A stretch of DNA of 64,000 bases, taken from NCBI GenBank assembly GCA_027575765.1, contig JANBPT010000017.1, positions 1 to 64,000 on the forward strand, written 5' to 3'. Position numbers and translations under genes: made by a program. Positions 1 through 11,280 of this stretch are shown here, piece after piece. The first letter of the stretch is position 1; every line of letters starts with the position of its first letter. This DNA is from Tieghemiomyces parasiticus (taxonomy: Eukaryota; Kickxellomycota; Dimargaritomycetes; Dimargaritales; Dimargaritaceae). A model generated the notes under the pieces. It worked only from the letters and a program-made list of their open reading frames with translations. It was not told the origin of the DNA and did not search any database.

Positions 1-778
1 TGGGTAGCTGCAGCACAATGCAGTGGTGCATTATCATGGTGAAGCCGCAGGGGGTGACGGTCCAGACTTCCACGTGCTTTTACCCAGGCCTGGACCATGG
101 GCTTCAGCCCGTACTCTACATAGAGTTAGGTGGAGACCTTGATACCAGGGGGCTTGGCACTCAGGTGTAATAGGCCACGCCTGGTGAAATAAATGGTCAG
201 CATCACCTTGGGTGTGGCATGGCCTTAGCGGGTCTCAGTTGGGACAGGGCCGCCTTTAGGACACCACCTTTGGCGACTAGAGCCAACAGGGGGGATTACA
301 AAGGTACACCCAAGTCCCATTACCTGTAACAATGGAGGCCAGCAGGTAGTCACTAGCCCTATTGAACTCCTCCAGACACTCAATGGCAAAACGTACCCAC
401 TGGTGGCGCTAGTCATTGGTAAGGTTGTGGGAGGATCCAGCAGTTGAAGTAGCTGTGCAACCCCAGGTCCCTGTGTAGAACATTGTGCATGGTACTAGGG
501 GAAGTGTGGCAGGCCCAGGCCAGCTACTCAGCAGTCAGTCGAGGGTCTTCCCCCAGCCGTCTCAGAATCACATTCCCATAATATCCATTTATGTTATCTG
601 ATAGATGGCCAGAACAAGGGTCGGCTTCAAAAGAGTGGTGACCTGTATGAAAGTAAGCCAGCCACTTGTAGGTGGTGGAGTGGCTAGGGGCAGCCAGGCT
701 CAGCTTGGAAGTCAAAACATTAAAAATATCATCTGCCTTGCGGCCCTCCAGATAGTAATTCTAAATAAGGACCCATAC
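1..778 (-). pseudogene. Decayed mariner-type transposase, cut by the window edge
   Basis: Reading the minus strand and allowing frame changes gives a mariner (Tc1/mariner superfamily) transposase in correct order. Near 767-778 is a VWVLI start-like segment followed by an HTH region. At about 570-660 is STTYKWLAYF followed by a SLEDEPRSGRPS-like stretch, and at 540-560 EDPRLTAE. At about 310-331 the first catalytic region reads TGNGTW where active mariners have TGDETW or similar. At about 20-50 is HHDNAP, the second catalytic aspartate region. There are several in-frame stops (after VWVLI, after RLTAE, after ILPQPYQ) and at least three frame changes, so it is inactive. No terminal inverted repeat was found at the 5' side; the 3' end lies outside the window. 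Family assignment is from motif memory; the order of motifs makes chance unlikely. Confidence 0.82.
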
Positions 779-1426
779 ATCACGCCTGGTTAACTTGGGT
801 GGAATGGGGGAGGGGGTTTGAAAAGTAGACATGATGGATGGTTAAAAAAGAAAGCTGTGCAGTCAAACATGGTTCAATCCTGGAGTGGTTTATACCAATC
901 GACTCAGCATCATTGACTATCATAGGCTTCATCTGAAACACTGCAATCTGGGACCTCACGCTTATAATCACATTATTACGTGGCATCTGTAAATACACTC
1001 AATTCAACTTGGTTGCGATCCCTCCTATTTTGGCATTATCTTTACCTTATTGTGAGCTTCTTACTTAGGCTGCGCATTTTATCACGATACACCCCGCGCC
1101 AGTACTTTTGATCATCCAAACCGCGTTACATAGGCTAATAAACCTAATACACTAAGAATTACGGTTTAAAAGGCACCAGCGTTCAGCGCTTGAAATATAG
1201 AACACAGGCCTGGGTTTGGGAAGAGAGGGCGCCTTTAGTTGACCTTGTCACACACTCGGAGAGTCAGAGTCAAGTCAAAACAAAGTGGCGGCATTAACCC
1301 TTGCCTTGATCCATCTAACCACCGTAAGTCATCTCGTTCCTCGCCCAATTAGCTGCCCTCCGTCTTCCTGATCTTCCCGTCATCGTTGATAAAAATTGGC
1401 AATCCCTTACTTGACTCATCTCAGGC
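779..1426. other. Intergenic; probable 5' leader of the kinase gene with an intron
   Basis: No convincing coding segment. A GTAAGT donor at 1324 and a CTCAG acceptor ending at 1424 frame a 101-nt intron that finishes two bases before the kinase ATG. There is no ATG in the 60 bases before the donor, so this would be a 5' UTR intron. A GGTTCAATCC sequence at 871-880 resembles a tRNA B box but no tRNA fold surrounds it. Confidence 0.45.
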
Positions 1427-4132
1427 ATGCCCGTACAACCCCGGTCCATTTCGCCGTCCGGCCGAGCCGTTCCGCGTGCCGGGGGTGAACCCGTCCCCCA
1501 GAGCCGCCCTGGCTGGAGCGATGGCGAGGAGTCGGGAGGCTACTATAGCCTCTCTCGCGCGTCGTCGCGATCTGCCCGCAGCCGCAGTCGAGGTCGTCAG
1601 CCCAGCCGGCGACGATCGGTTGAGCGCGACCGCTCATCACGCCCATTTGGTGACCGCTCTCCGCTACCACCCCAGCGACCTCCCTGGGCCAATGGGTCAT
1701 CGACGGGGCGTAGCAGTGGTCGTAAGGGCCGGTCCGGGGGTAAGTCGAAGCGCCGGCGGCGCGATTTTGGCCGTGACTTCCAGCCTGGATTCCAAGATAA
1801 TTGCTACCGACCCGGCGGCGACGACGGCAGCGAAGAAGATGATGACCGCCGCGGTAGCCGTCGCCGCCGCGAGTCGCGTGATCATTCGTCCCGGCGGAAC
1901 GAAAAACGACCCCGCTACGACGATGAGCGTAACTCGCGCCGTCGATCGCCTTCGGCCACATGGTCCCGACGGGGTGACCGCCGTGAGCGCTCACGGTCAC
2001 TCGAGGTAAGTCATACCAAGCCTATGTGTAGTCAAGACGCCTTGCGGAAGTTCTGTAGGTGATACGATGGCGCTAGCCCATGAAGAAAACTGACAACGTG
2101 ACCCCATAGCTAACCTCCACTAAGCAATTGCTTTGACCACCACACCTCGCCCTACCCTACCCCTCCCCACCGTTGTCGCTAGTATCGGTCTTCCCGGCAC
2201 CGCTACGAGCCCAGCCCTGGCCCGTCGACCCGCGGCCGTGAAAGCAATCGACGAGACCGCCGGGATACGTCCCCTAGCCCTCGGCGGCGTGACCGTGATT
2301 CACGGCAGCCCAGGCGCCCGTCGCGCAGTCGGACACCTTCCGGCGATCGTCATCGCCGGCACCGGCGTAGCCGCCGCAGCCTCTCCCGCTCACCACGACG
2401 CTCGGTCTCTCGGCGCGACCGCACACCCGCGGCTCGTTCGCGTAGTCCCCGCCGATATCGTCGGGACATTTCCCCCTCTCCGCGTCGCTCTTCCGGCCGC
2501 CACATTCTTGAGCGCTATAAGGAGTACACCAGCACCACTCGGAGCCGGCGGGCGAGGTCGGGTGACCGCGGCCCCTCCTCGTCTTCCACCGTTCGGAAAG
2601 TCAGCAGCTCTGTGCGTAAGGTTGGGACGTCCCGGACCCGAGAGCCTAGTATATGCCGGGACCGCGACCGGGTAAACAGCGCTGACGAATCTGATACCAT
2701 GGCCCTGGAGCGGGACGGGGCCGCGTCGGGTGAGGAAACACGGCCAGTTACCTGGTCAGCCACTGCCAACCCGTCGCCAGGCTACCGTGTGCCCTCAGGT
2801 TATACCCCGGGTGCTCGTACCCTGAGCCGAGCGCCTATCAGCGGCATTGAGGCGTACCGCAAAGTGGCCCAGGTTGGTGAGGGCACGTACGGTAAGGTGT
2901 ACAAGGCGGTGCATCAGACTACGGGTTCAGTGGTGGCCCTCAAGCGGTTTCGGATGGAATCGGAAAAGGAAGGGTTCCCCATTACGGCGATGCGCGAGAT
3001 CAAACTACTGCGAGCACTCAGTCATCCCAATATCCTGAAACTCCACGAAACGCTGACTGCGGCCGACGGGTCCATCTACATGATCTTTGAGTACATGGAC
3101 TTTGACTTGGCGGGCATGTTGGCCCATCCGCAGTGGCGCCCCGACGCCGCCCAACTCAAAGGACTCTGTCACCAGATGCTGTCCGGGTTGGCCTACCTTC
3201 ATGGCCAAGGGGTCCTCCACCGCGATATTAAGGGCTCCAACCTTCTACTCAACCGTCAGGGCCAGCTCAAGTTTGCCGATTTTGGCCTTGCCCGCCACTT
3301 TGACCACGCCCGCATGCACGACTACACCAACCGGGTCATCACCCTGTGGTATCGGCCCCCGGAGCTTCTGTTGGGTGCCACTCTCTACGGTCCCCCAGCC
3401 GACGTGTGGGGACTCGGCTGCCTCATGCTGGAATTGTTCACCCGCAAGGCTGCCTTTACTGGAACCGACGAAATTTCGCAGCTCGAAAGTATCTACCGGA
3501 TCATGGGCACCCCCACCGCCGAGCCAACCGTGGCTGCGCCCACGACTCTGACACCTTCTCCGGTGTCTCCAGGATACGGCAAGCGGGAGACCGCTTCGAC
3601 CACTGCCGCCACCACGGCACTTTCCAACGCTGCCGATGGCATGCTCCCCACTCCATCCGAGGACACCAGCTCCCCGCGTGCCCTGGCGCTAACTCAGTCC
3701 CTGCCTGCCGCCCAGGAGGATTTCACTCAAACCTATTGGCCAGAACTTCCACGGTACCCGTGGTACGCCCTCCTGAACGGGCGCAACGCCGCTCACCCAC
3801 GCCGGTTCCGGGCCACCTTCGCCCAGGCGAATCCGTTCCTGACGTCCGCAGCCCTTGACCTCATTGAATCACTCCTCATCTACAGTCCCAACCGCCGTGT
3901 TACCGCCGCCGCGGCCCTCCAGCATCCGTATTTTACCACTGAAAGTCCGCCACCGGCGCGACCTGAGGATATTCCCACCGTCGACGGCGACTGGCATGAG
4001 TATGAATACAAGGCTAAGCGCAAGTCCCAGCGGCAAGCCGCGGCGGTACGCGATGTGCCTCCGCCGGGCGCGTTGGCTGCGGCGACTGAGGCTGGGCGGC
4101 GGGTCGTCAAGCTAGATACGCCCTTGCCGTAG
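1427..4132 (+). CDS. CTK1/CDK12-type cyclin-dependent kinase with RS-rich N terminus
   Basis: Two exons, 1427-2005 and 2183-4132, joined in phase 0 across a GTAAG...CTAG intron; 842 residues. Residues 1-410 are dominated by Arg-Ser, Arg-Arg-Ser and Asp/Glu-Arg runs, as in metazoan CDK12/13. The kinase domain starts near residue 419: glycine loop GEGTYGKVY (425 on), ATP lysine K447, PITAMRE C-helix (459 on), HRD aspartate D541, DFG D559, activation threonine T575 in YTNRVITLWYRPPELLLG. The PITA.RE helix and the C-terminal DWHEYEYKAKRK tail point to the CTK1/CDK12 group that phosphorylates the RNA polymerase II tail with a cyclin K/CTK2 partner; BUR1/CDK9 is the alternative. About 70 Ser/Thr/Ala-rich residues are inserted after GTPT, before TYWPELP (about 640-710). 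The whole exon 2 reading frame is intact. Confidence 0.9.
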
Positions 4133-5568
4133 CGTAAGTCTAGTGCCTGCCGTCACCTTCAACAAGTTAGGTCACCAGCAACGGCTACTGCCTGGGCACC
4201 TATCCTATAAGCTCTGGCGAGTCTGGGGACCTGAAATGGGAGGCTAACTCTTCTCCGTTTTCTGTATTTTTTTTTCATTATCTTATTCAATTAGGTAACC
4301 CTACCAATTTCACCACAAATGTGTTCCATGCATCGTTCTTGTCCAACGCGGCCCGTCGTTATCTCGTCGTCCATTTCTGACCACCACCACCACTTCCCAT
4401 CTGGACGCAAAATCGGATTACAAAGCCCCATCTCTGTATACGTCCCTTTGTTTCTTGTGTCTGTACTCTGCTGATAATTAAAATGGTTAGCGAATACACT
4501 CTGTCTAATTAATATGGACATCCTTGCCATGCTGTCACGCCTATGTTGCCTAGCCCGCCACCACTAACCAAATAAGGAGATCCTTTACCCCCCCCCCTTC
4601 AGTCCACGGTCCAACCCCAACGGTAATGGAAGCAAATTGAAAAAAACGAACAGTACCGACAGTCTGTTGGGCCAGAGCAAATAAAGCATTCGGCGATAAT
4701 GGTGAATACTTGATTATTTAGACCCATGCGAGAGCGCTAAGCTGTCCGTCGTTGAAGATGCTGGTAGTTTCTCAGCGGACAGGCACACGATCGTATCTAC
4801 AGATACATTGCCTAGTGTGGTTGATGTTACCTGATCCACAGCCGCCTGGTTAGCAGGAACCCCGTTCTCCTGAATCTAATAGCCTACTTCGCGATGCTGA
4901 TGGACCATCCACCCTACGTATTCTGGGGACTCAGAGCAAGCCGCTTTAATCACGTGATAAATAATGACGACGATTGAACCGTGCCACTGCAAATTTTTCC
5001 GGATTAGTCGCTTCGCCTCGCCCTTATCAAGTGGATAGGGCTATTTTGCGCCAGTAATGGGCCTAGTCTTCGTCGGTTCACATCCGTGGCTGGTCCCGAA
5101 AGGAATATCTTTTTTTTCACTGCGTAGCGACCAAAGTGAACGGGTGCTATCTCTCGTAGGCCGATATCATTCCTGCTAGCAGCGGAATTCCTGCGAGCAC
5201 GGCCTAAGCCCATTGCGCCTTTCGGCCTGTTAAGATCCAAAGCCCACTCCACAGCCGCTGTGCATGGTAAAAAAGAGAAAAAAAGAAAAAAAAAAAGACC
5301 GACCGGCTGCGAAAAAAGCCGCGGCAAGAGGCAGTTGAGTAAAAGACACTAGGGTAAGGAACGCGCTAGCGGCACCGCCAAGTCCCCCTACCCGGTCACT
5401 TCACACTAGCAACGATACACGCTAATTCGATCCTCGGAATCCTACTACCTATACCGAGGGCTCTTCTCGCTGTTACTTGACATTCTACATTTCACTATAC
5501 CCTAGCCTCCCCCCTTCACCCCAAGCCATTCGCCTCGTATCGGATCGGATTCGTACAAGTTCATAACC
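4133..5568. other. Intergenic between kinase and NOP56
   Basis: Contains the 3' end of the kinase and the NOP56 promoter. A C10 run lies near 4587, an A-rich run near 5275-5297. Open frames here are short, lack recognisable domains and differ from neighbours in codon use. I see no RNA gene. Confidence 0.5.
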
Positions 5569-7247
5569 ATGGTAGGTTGAAAGCCTCTGGAGTTTATTTG
5601 CCGGGACCAGCCCGGCGCCGCTAGCGTACTACGTTGAAACCCTTTATTTTTGCTGACCCCCTCCCGCTAACTCACCCTTCCCTCCTCACCGCCTTACTCT
5701 GGTACTAACAACCCACGGCAACTCCTTAGTCGATGTACGTGCTGTTTGAGACGTCGTCAGGCTACAGCCTGTTCGAGCGCACGGGTATGGAGGAAATCGG
5801 CGCCAAGCTGTCGCAGGTGCAGGAGGCGGCGGGCAAGGCGGCCATGTTCTCCAAGGTCGTCCGGCTGGTTTCCTTTGTGCCCTTCAAGAGCGCGGCGGAC
5901 GCCCTCGAGAATGCCAACGATGTGTCGGAGGGTGTGGTCAACGAGACGCTGAGCGGATTCTTGGAGATGAACCTGGGAAAGTTCAAGGCGGCCAACTTTG
6001 AGCTGGGCGTGGGCGAGCGCAACCTGGCGGGTGCCATCAAGCAGCAGCTGGGCTACAACTGCGTGTCGGACGAGATTGTGCTGGAGCTGATCCGCGGGAT
6101 CCGGGCGCACGCCGACGTGCTACTCAAGCAGATGAAGGAAAGCGAACTGTACCAGGCACAGCTCGGCCTGGGTCACAGCTACTCGCGTGCCAAGGTCAAG
6201 TTCAACGTGAACCGGTCCGACAACATGATCATCCAGGCCATTGGCCTCCTGGACCAGTTGGACAAGGACGTCAACACGTTCGCCATGCGCGCCCGTGAGT
6301 GGTACTCGTGGCACTTCCCCGAGCTCGGCAAAATCGTCTCCGACCACGGCCAGTTCGCCCGCCTCGTCAAAATCATCCGCAACAAGTCGACCCTCACCGA
6401 GGACCAATTGCCGGCTATTGAAGAGGTGGTGCAGGACGAAGCGCGCGCCCGCCAGATTCTGGACGCCTCGCGGACCTCCATGGGCACTGACATTTCTGAA
6501 GTGGACCTGATCAATATTGAGAACTTCGCCACCCGCGTGGTGTCCATTACCGACTACCGTAAGAGCCTTCACGAGTACCTGCTTTCCAAGATGGGCCACG
6601 TCGCCCCGAACCTTGGCGCCCTCATCGGCGAGATGGTTGGCGCTCGTCTCATTGCCCACGCCGGCAGTCTGACTAACCTGTCCAAGTTCCCGGCCAGCAC
6701 CGTGCAGATCTTGGGTGCCGAGAAGGCTCTGTTCCGCGCCCTCAAGACCCGCGGCAAGACCCCCAAGTACGGTCTCATTTACCACTCATCCTTCATTGGC
6801 CGCGCCGGCGTCAAGAACAAGGGCCGCATCTCCCGGTTCCTCGCCAACAAGTGTACCATCGCCTCCCGTATCGACTGTTACACCGAGACTCCTACCACCA
6901 AGTTTGGTGAGGCGCTCCGTAAGCAGGTCGAGGGTCGCCTCGCTTTCTACGAGCAGGGCGCTGCCCCGCAGAAGAACATTGACGTGATGACTTCGGTCGT
7001 CAATGAGCTGAAGGCCGAAGAAAGCAGCGCTGCCGCCGACCCAGCCTCCGACGAGTTGGTGCTTGAGGAGAAGGTCGAGAAGAAGATCAAGAAGAAGCAG
7101 CTGGAGGCCGACATGGCTGTTGACGAGGAAACTGTCGCCACCCCCAAGAAGGAAAAAAAGAAATCCAAGAAGAACAAGAAGGAGAGCGGCGACGGTATGG
7201 ACGTAGACACCCCTGTGTCATCCAAGAAGAAGAAGTCCAAGAAATGA
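5569..7247 (+). CDS. NOP56: NOP56, box C/D snoRNP core protein
   Basis: Core protein of box C/D snoRNPs, guiding 2'-O-methylation and early pre-rRNA processing in the nucleolus with NOP58, fibrillarin and SNU13. Model: exon 1 is only the ATG (5569-5571), intron 5572-5729 (GTAGGT donor, TACTAAC branch at 5703-5709, TTAG acceptor), exon 2 5730-7247; 506 residues beginning MSMYVLFE. The alternative is a 5' UTR intron with start at 5733, two residues shorter. Residues about 5-70 form the NOP5NT domain (VSFVPFKSAADALENAND), then QLGLGHSYSRAKVKF, a coiled coil, and the Nop domain with HVAPNLGALIGE and GARLIAHAGSLTNLSKFPAS, followed by KYGLIYHSSFIG. The tail is Lys-rich (KKEKKKSKKNKK), typical of NOP56/58. 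NOP56 is preferred over NOP58 from the N terminus and INTFAMR-EWY-WHFPEL segment. Confidence 0.95.
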
Positions 7248-8767
7248 GTGATAAACTTTCGTTCTGGATAATCACCGCCTGTTTTTCATCACTACTCTCT
7301 CTCTCTCCCCTCCTCCCTCCCCATCTCATTTTGCACCCGTAGCCCAGTATTCCTAAATTCTTTTTATTACGTTTGATCACATTTACTAAAGTAAATATAC
7401 CAATCTCTGTTGTATTAATCTAACGGGGAATCAGAACAAGGATACGACGCTGAAGGCGAAGGCTTTCTGTTCGGAAGCAATTAAAGGTCGCCCCTCACTC
7501 TACATAGGTCTAAATTCAAAGCAGTGGCCACTTTCCTGGTTAACATGAGGTTTTCCCCTTCCGTTTATCAAATCAGCCCTTTAAGCTGCCGAGCCAGGAC
7601 CTGACAGGCACCGATTTCCAGGCGTCCACAATCCTCTCCAGTGTAGCAAAATGGCGGGCCCCTCAGCTGGGGCCTGATGGCCCTGAGCAACCAATAGTCG
7701 TAGAGTGACCGGTCAAGGCTATAGGGTAAAGTAGGGTGTAGTAGAGTATTGGGGTCAGATGTGTATCTATTAGGCTACAGAACAATTATTCAGGTACACT
7801 TTAGCAATGGGGCCATCCCGAGTAGTATACCAATACTCTCCTGTGTCATAAAACACCGCTCCCAATCTACAATATACAGCCCAAGTTACACATCGTGATT
7901 ATCGGAGGGCCTGGTGTCCTAGAGGCTACCGTGTCTATACGGCTGGTTACGATCGGTGAGGAAACCTACCAGTCAAGGGCCAGTCCTTTGCGGTCCCAGC
8001 GAATCCGAGCTGGTACGGCATAGTTACTTGTATCGCCCTAGCCGACAGATTGGGAGTAGCTGGAGAACTGTGAAAATAGAACCCTAATAATTTCGCTGGT
8101 GATAATAGCCCAACATCAGTGATTGCTAGCCTCAGGGAAGTCTCTCAAGGAATCAGTTGGAGAATGTATCCGATGATGATACTGGTCATTGGGAGGTTCC
8201 CAAATACCTCACTAATCAAGGGAGCTCGATGTCTCTAGGCACTTACACAACACAGTGCGTATGAGATCGTAATTGCGGCCGGCGTGGGCCAGCTGCTCCC
8301 GAGCTTGTCAGAACACAAACACAAGTAAAGTCGAGACCATATCTTCATCAAGTGAGTATGCTTGCTGTGGCTAGGTCAGTAGTATGCCGATATATTCTGT
8401 TCGATAGTAATGGGTCTGAAGGGAGGGTTCGCAACCCAGAGTCTCAAGGTGCGGGTGCTTTCCCATAAGGTACTCGAGATTAGCCACTTGCTGAGGCTAA
8501 GCCACCAACTTTGATATAATTGTGAGCAGCTACTTTTATGGATGCTGTAGTCAAAACTACCTTTGTGAATATTATAAAAGTCAAAATTGAATGGGAAAGA
8601 GGGATGCACAAATACAAGAGAAGAAGGGAGAGCGGCGGCGGCGGCCGGGTATAGCAATCATAGTATATACACAAACAAGCAAGTGTACAAGGAAGAGCGA
8701 AACGAAATAAGTAGGAACGAATAAGCTGCCATGGTGCACATAAAGGGTGCCACGTCGAGTGTTTTGA
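7248..8767. other. Intergenic, no gene seen
   Basis: Between the 3' ends of NOP56 (+) and the FYVE gene (-). A CT-rich stretch follows NOP56 (7290-7320). Sequence from 7380 to 8570 is AT-richer with only short frames and no RNA fold or repeat that I recognise. Confidence 0.5.
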
Positions 8768-10984
8768 CTAGTCGTGGGGCTCGTCCAAGTAGCGACGGTA
8801 GCAGCTTTTGCAGGCGCGGACTGGGATACCACGGCTGGTACTGAAGTTCAGGTTGGGTAGGAGGTAGATGGTGTACCCGGAACAGCTTCGGCAAAAGATG
8901 AAACCGCAGCTGGTGAGGTGGACGGGCGGGTAGGGGAATATAGTTACCGACGGGTAGAGTACAGTAAGGAGGGGGGGAGAGTAATGGATTAGGCCTAGAC
9001 CTCGGAAATAAAATATAAAAGGGGACGCGGTATGTACCGCACGACTGACTGCGCGGAGCTACCGACCCAGATCCGGTCAGTAGTCATGGCCGCTATTTCC
9101 CTTCACTCCCATTTGGATTTGGGTCACCACTTGCAGGTAATTCAGCCACGTCGGGCCCGGCGATGGCTGACGTGGCTAGTGGTACACTTACAGTCGGCAG
9201 TGGTGGCGCCGCACCACCACGTTAAAGTGGCGTAAGCAAAGGTGATGGTCACAGCGGGTCGACTCCTGGTCCTTCTGAGGGATGGGAAGATTCGGGTGAT
9301 GGGTGGCGTATATCAATAACAAAGAGGCGGGCGGAAATAGGGTTAGCAACCGTGTTGATAAGGTGGCGTGGCACACCGAGCTCCGGATGCCGCAGTAGCC
9401 GACGATTGGGTTCTACCGAGCGACACCGCGTGAGGCAAATAAGAGACAGTAGGTGACGGAATAGCTAGCTTGCCAAAAGATCCAAATCGCGGTCGGCCGA
9501 CAGGTGGCCGGGTGAGGTGGAGACAGGGCGGCGCGCCAGGTCCCGGCCACGTGGATTTTGCTTTGACTTTGGTCGGCTGATGATCCCATCAACGGGTCGC
9601 TGAACCGGGTTCGGCGGGTCACCCACCTTCCAGTGTTTACGTGTCAGCTGGTCGCCGTTCCAAAATAAGTCCAACTGGGCTGAGAGTGACAGGCGGCGGG
9701 CGGGGATGTGGATGTCAGGGAGAGGCTCGTCCAAACTCATCACGCTGTAAGAGCGGGCGGGCGGACGTGGGAGCGCAGCTGGTATGGACGGTGGCGGAGT
9801 TATCATTACAGTGCTGGCGTTGTGGTCGCAGGAGGTAACGGAGGAGACTGGGGATGGCGGGAGACTGGTGGACGGGGAGCTACGGAACCGTTGGAGGCGG
9901 GCCTGGATGACGGAGTCCAGCTGAGGCTAGATCAAATGTGAGTAAGTCAAGAAAAATATGGGAGGGGGCGGGAGGTTAGATCTTGAATAGAGTTTGATGG
10001 TGAGTAGGTAAAAGTGAGAAGGTGTACGCGCGGCGTTGGCTTCCAATTGGCCGCCCGGAACTGCCACGAAGGGAAGAGTATTGCAATCTCGGAAGTGGGA
10101 AGCGGTGCAGATGGCGGGGGTTGTGGAAGACGAAAAGTGGAGCACTGGGTAGGCAGAAGTATGTGGTTGGCAGTTTACAAGGATTGACCACATATTTATC
10201 TTCTTCTCTTCACTCCCCCCTCCCACCCGGTTGCAGCACTAGGCAGGCCCCAAAATAGCCAGCTAAGGGGGCCGGTGGCGCGGTCCCAAATAATAGGCGG
10301 CGAGCGGAGGGTTGACATTACCGACGGTGTTATCCCTTCCACCTCATCACCGCCCGCTTCAATTTACCCCTGTGTATTCTTATAATCTCACCGGGTCCGG
10401 GTCCAATCATGCACCGTCATGCGACGGCGCGAACTGTGCAGTCAATCCAAAACATCACGACTGGGTTATCGGATGGACTAGGGCGTGCACGTGCGGCGCA
10501 AACGATCCGTACTTACCAGCTGCTGGGCACTGTGCCACCGGTGGTGACTGGTTAGACGGGGCCGGAAGGTTGTGGCAGACGTTTCGGAGGCGGCGGGTCG
10601 GTGTTGTACGTCAGGCACCTCGGCTACGGAATAGTTCCACAGCTGGGTCGAAGAAGGCAGGGCGCTCGGCGGGCGAGAAACGCGCGGCCGGTCTTCGAGA
10701 CGGGGGCACTGCAGCATGGCGTTGGTGAAGTAGAGGCGGTGTGATATGACGGGACGAGGCCTGGACACAAGGGACGCGAAGAAAGGCACGGTTGGGCGTA
10801 GGAAATGAGGGAACCCGGGGCGGGATCAGGCAGCGTTTTGCCGGGCACGGCAGGTGGCACGGATCAGCGAGGGGGGGATTAAAGCGCCCGAAGTAGTGGC
10901 ATAAAGCACCAACCCGTGAGAGACGAAGTGAAAAGGTGTCAAGGTTGGGGGGCTATTAGAAGGAGGGAGGGAAGGATAGCACAT
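8768..10984 (-). CDS. FYVE zinc-finger protein, six-exon model
   Basis: Minus-strand exons by splice consensus and phase: 10984-10914, 10760-10517, 10144-10028, 9920-9627, 9274-9192, 8909-8768; 316 residues. The last three exons are strongly supported: joining them yields a complete FYVE domain at the C terminus with WKKD, RRHHCRLCG and IPVRACKSC motifs, split exactly at two introns (donors GTGGGT and GTAAGT). FYVE domains bind phosphatidylinositol 3-phosphate on endosomes or vacuoles. The remainder is Ser/Pro-rich and unrecognised. The 10517 donor is GTAAGT; the GTTGGT (10913) and GTACAC (10027) donors are weak, so the first exon and exon 3 are less sure. Translation could instead begin at the ATG at 10717-10715 (context gccATGc), giving a shorter protein. 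The first zinc pair is spaced CX4C rather than the usual CX2C. Not PIKfyve/Fab1: no chaperonin or kinase domain follows. Confidence 0.75.
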
Positions 10985-11273
10985 TAATACCGCAGAGTCC
11001 TGCACTGGAACCGCGCTGGGGAATTGTGGTGGGTTGATGTGATTGGGGCCCAGGGGCAAAGGCGAGCGACCTGAAATAGAAAGCAGGGCCTGACGGCAGC
11101 TCCACGGCGTGTCAAAGAGGATGAAATAAAGATAGGGTCTGCACACAATAAATTGGAGAAGATGGCCAGGGGCTCACGGGTCCAATCAGAGAGACCGAGA
11201 AAGTGAATGAGACAAGGAGACTGAGCAGAACGAGGCGAGGAAGGAGGAGAATAGGGAGGGCGGGCCACTGGAG

Positions 11274-11280
11274 TTTTATA
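11274..11280 (-). promoter_or_regulatory. TATA box for the FYVE gene
   Basis: Minus strand TATAAAA, followed by a CT-rich tract of about 90 bases (11160-11260), the usual fungal promoter layout. It lies about 290 bases before the proposed first ATG; a TTTCAG acceptor ending at 11071 suggests an additional leader intron. Confidence 0.45.

Noticed and set aside
871..880. GGTTCAATCC, a perfect tRNA B-box-like sequence
   Set aside because: No A box at the right distance, no cloverleaf and no acceptor stem around it.
5572..5729. Possible intronic snoRNA in NOP56
   Set aside because: No TGATGA C box paired with a terminal CTGA D box, and no ACA-type tail at the proper place.
8768..10984. Assigning the FYVE gene to FAB1/PIKfyve
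   Set aside because: The protein ends just after the FYVE domain and has no chaperonin or lipid-kinase region.
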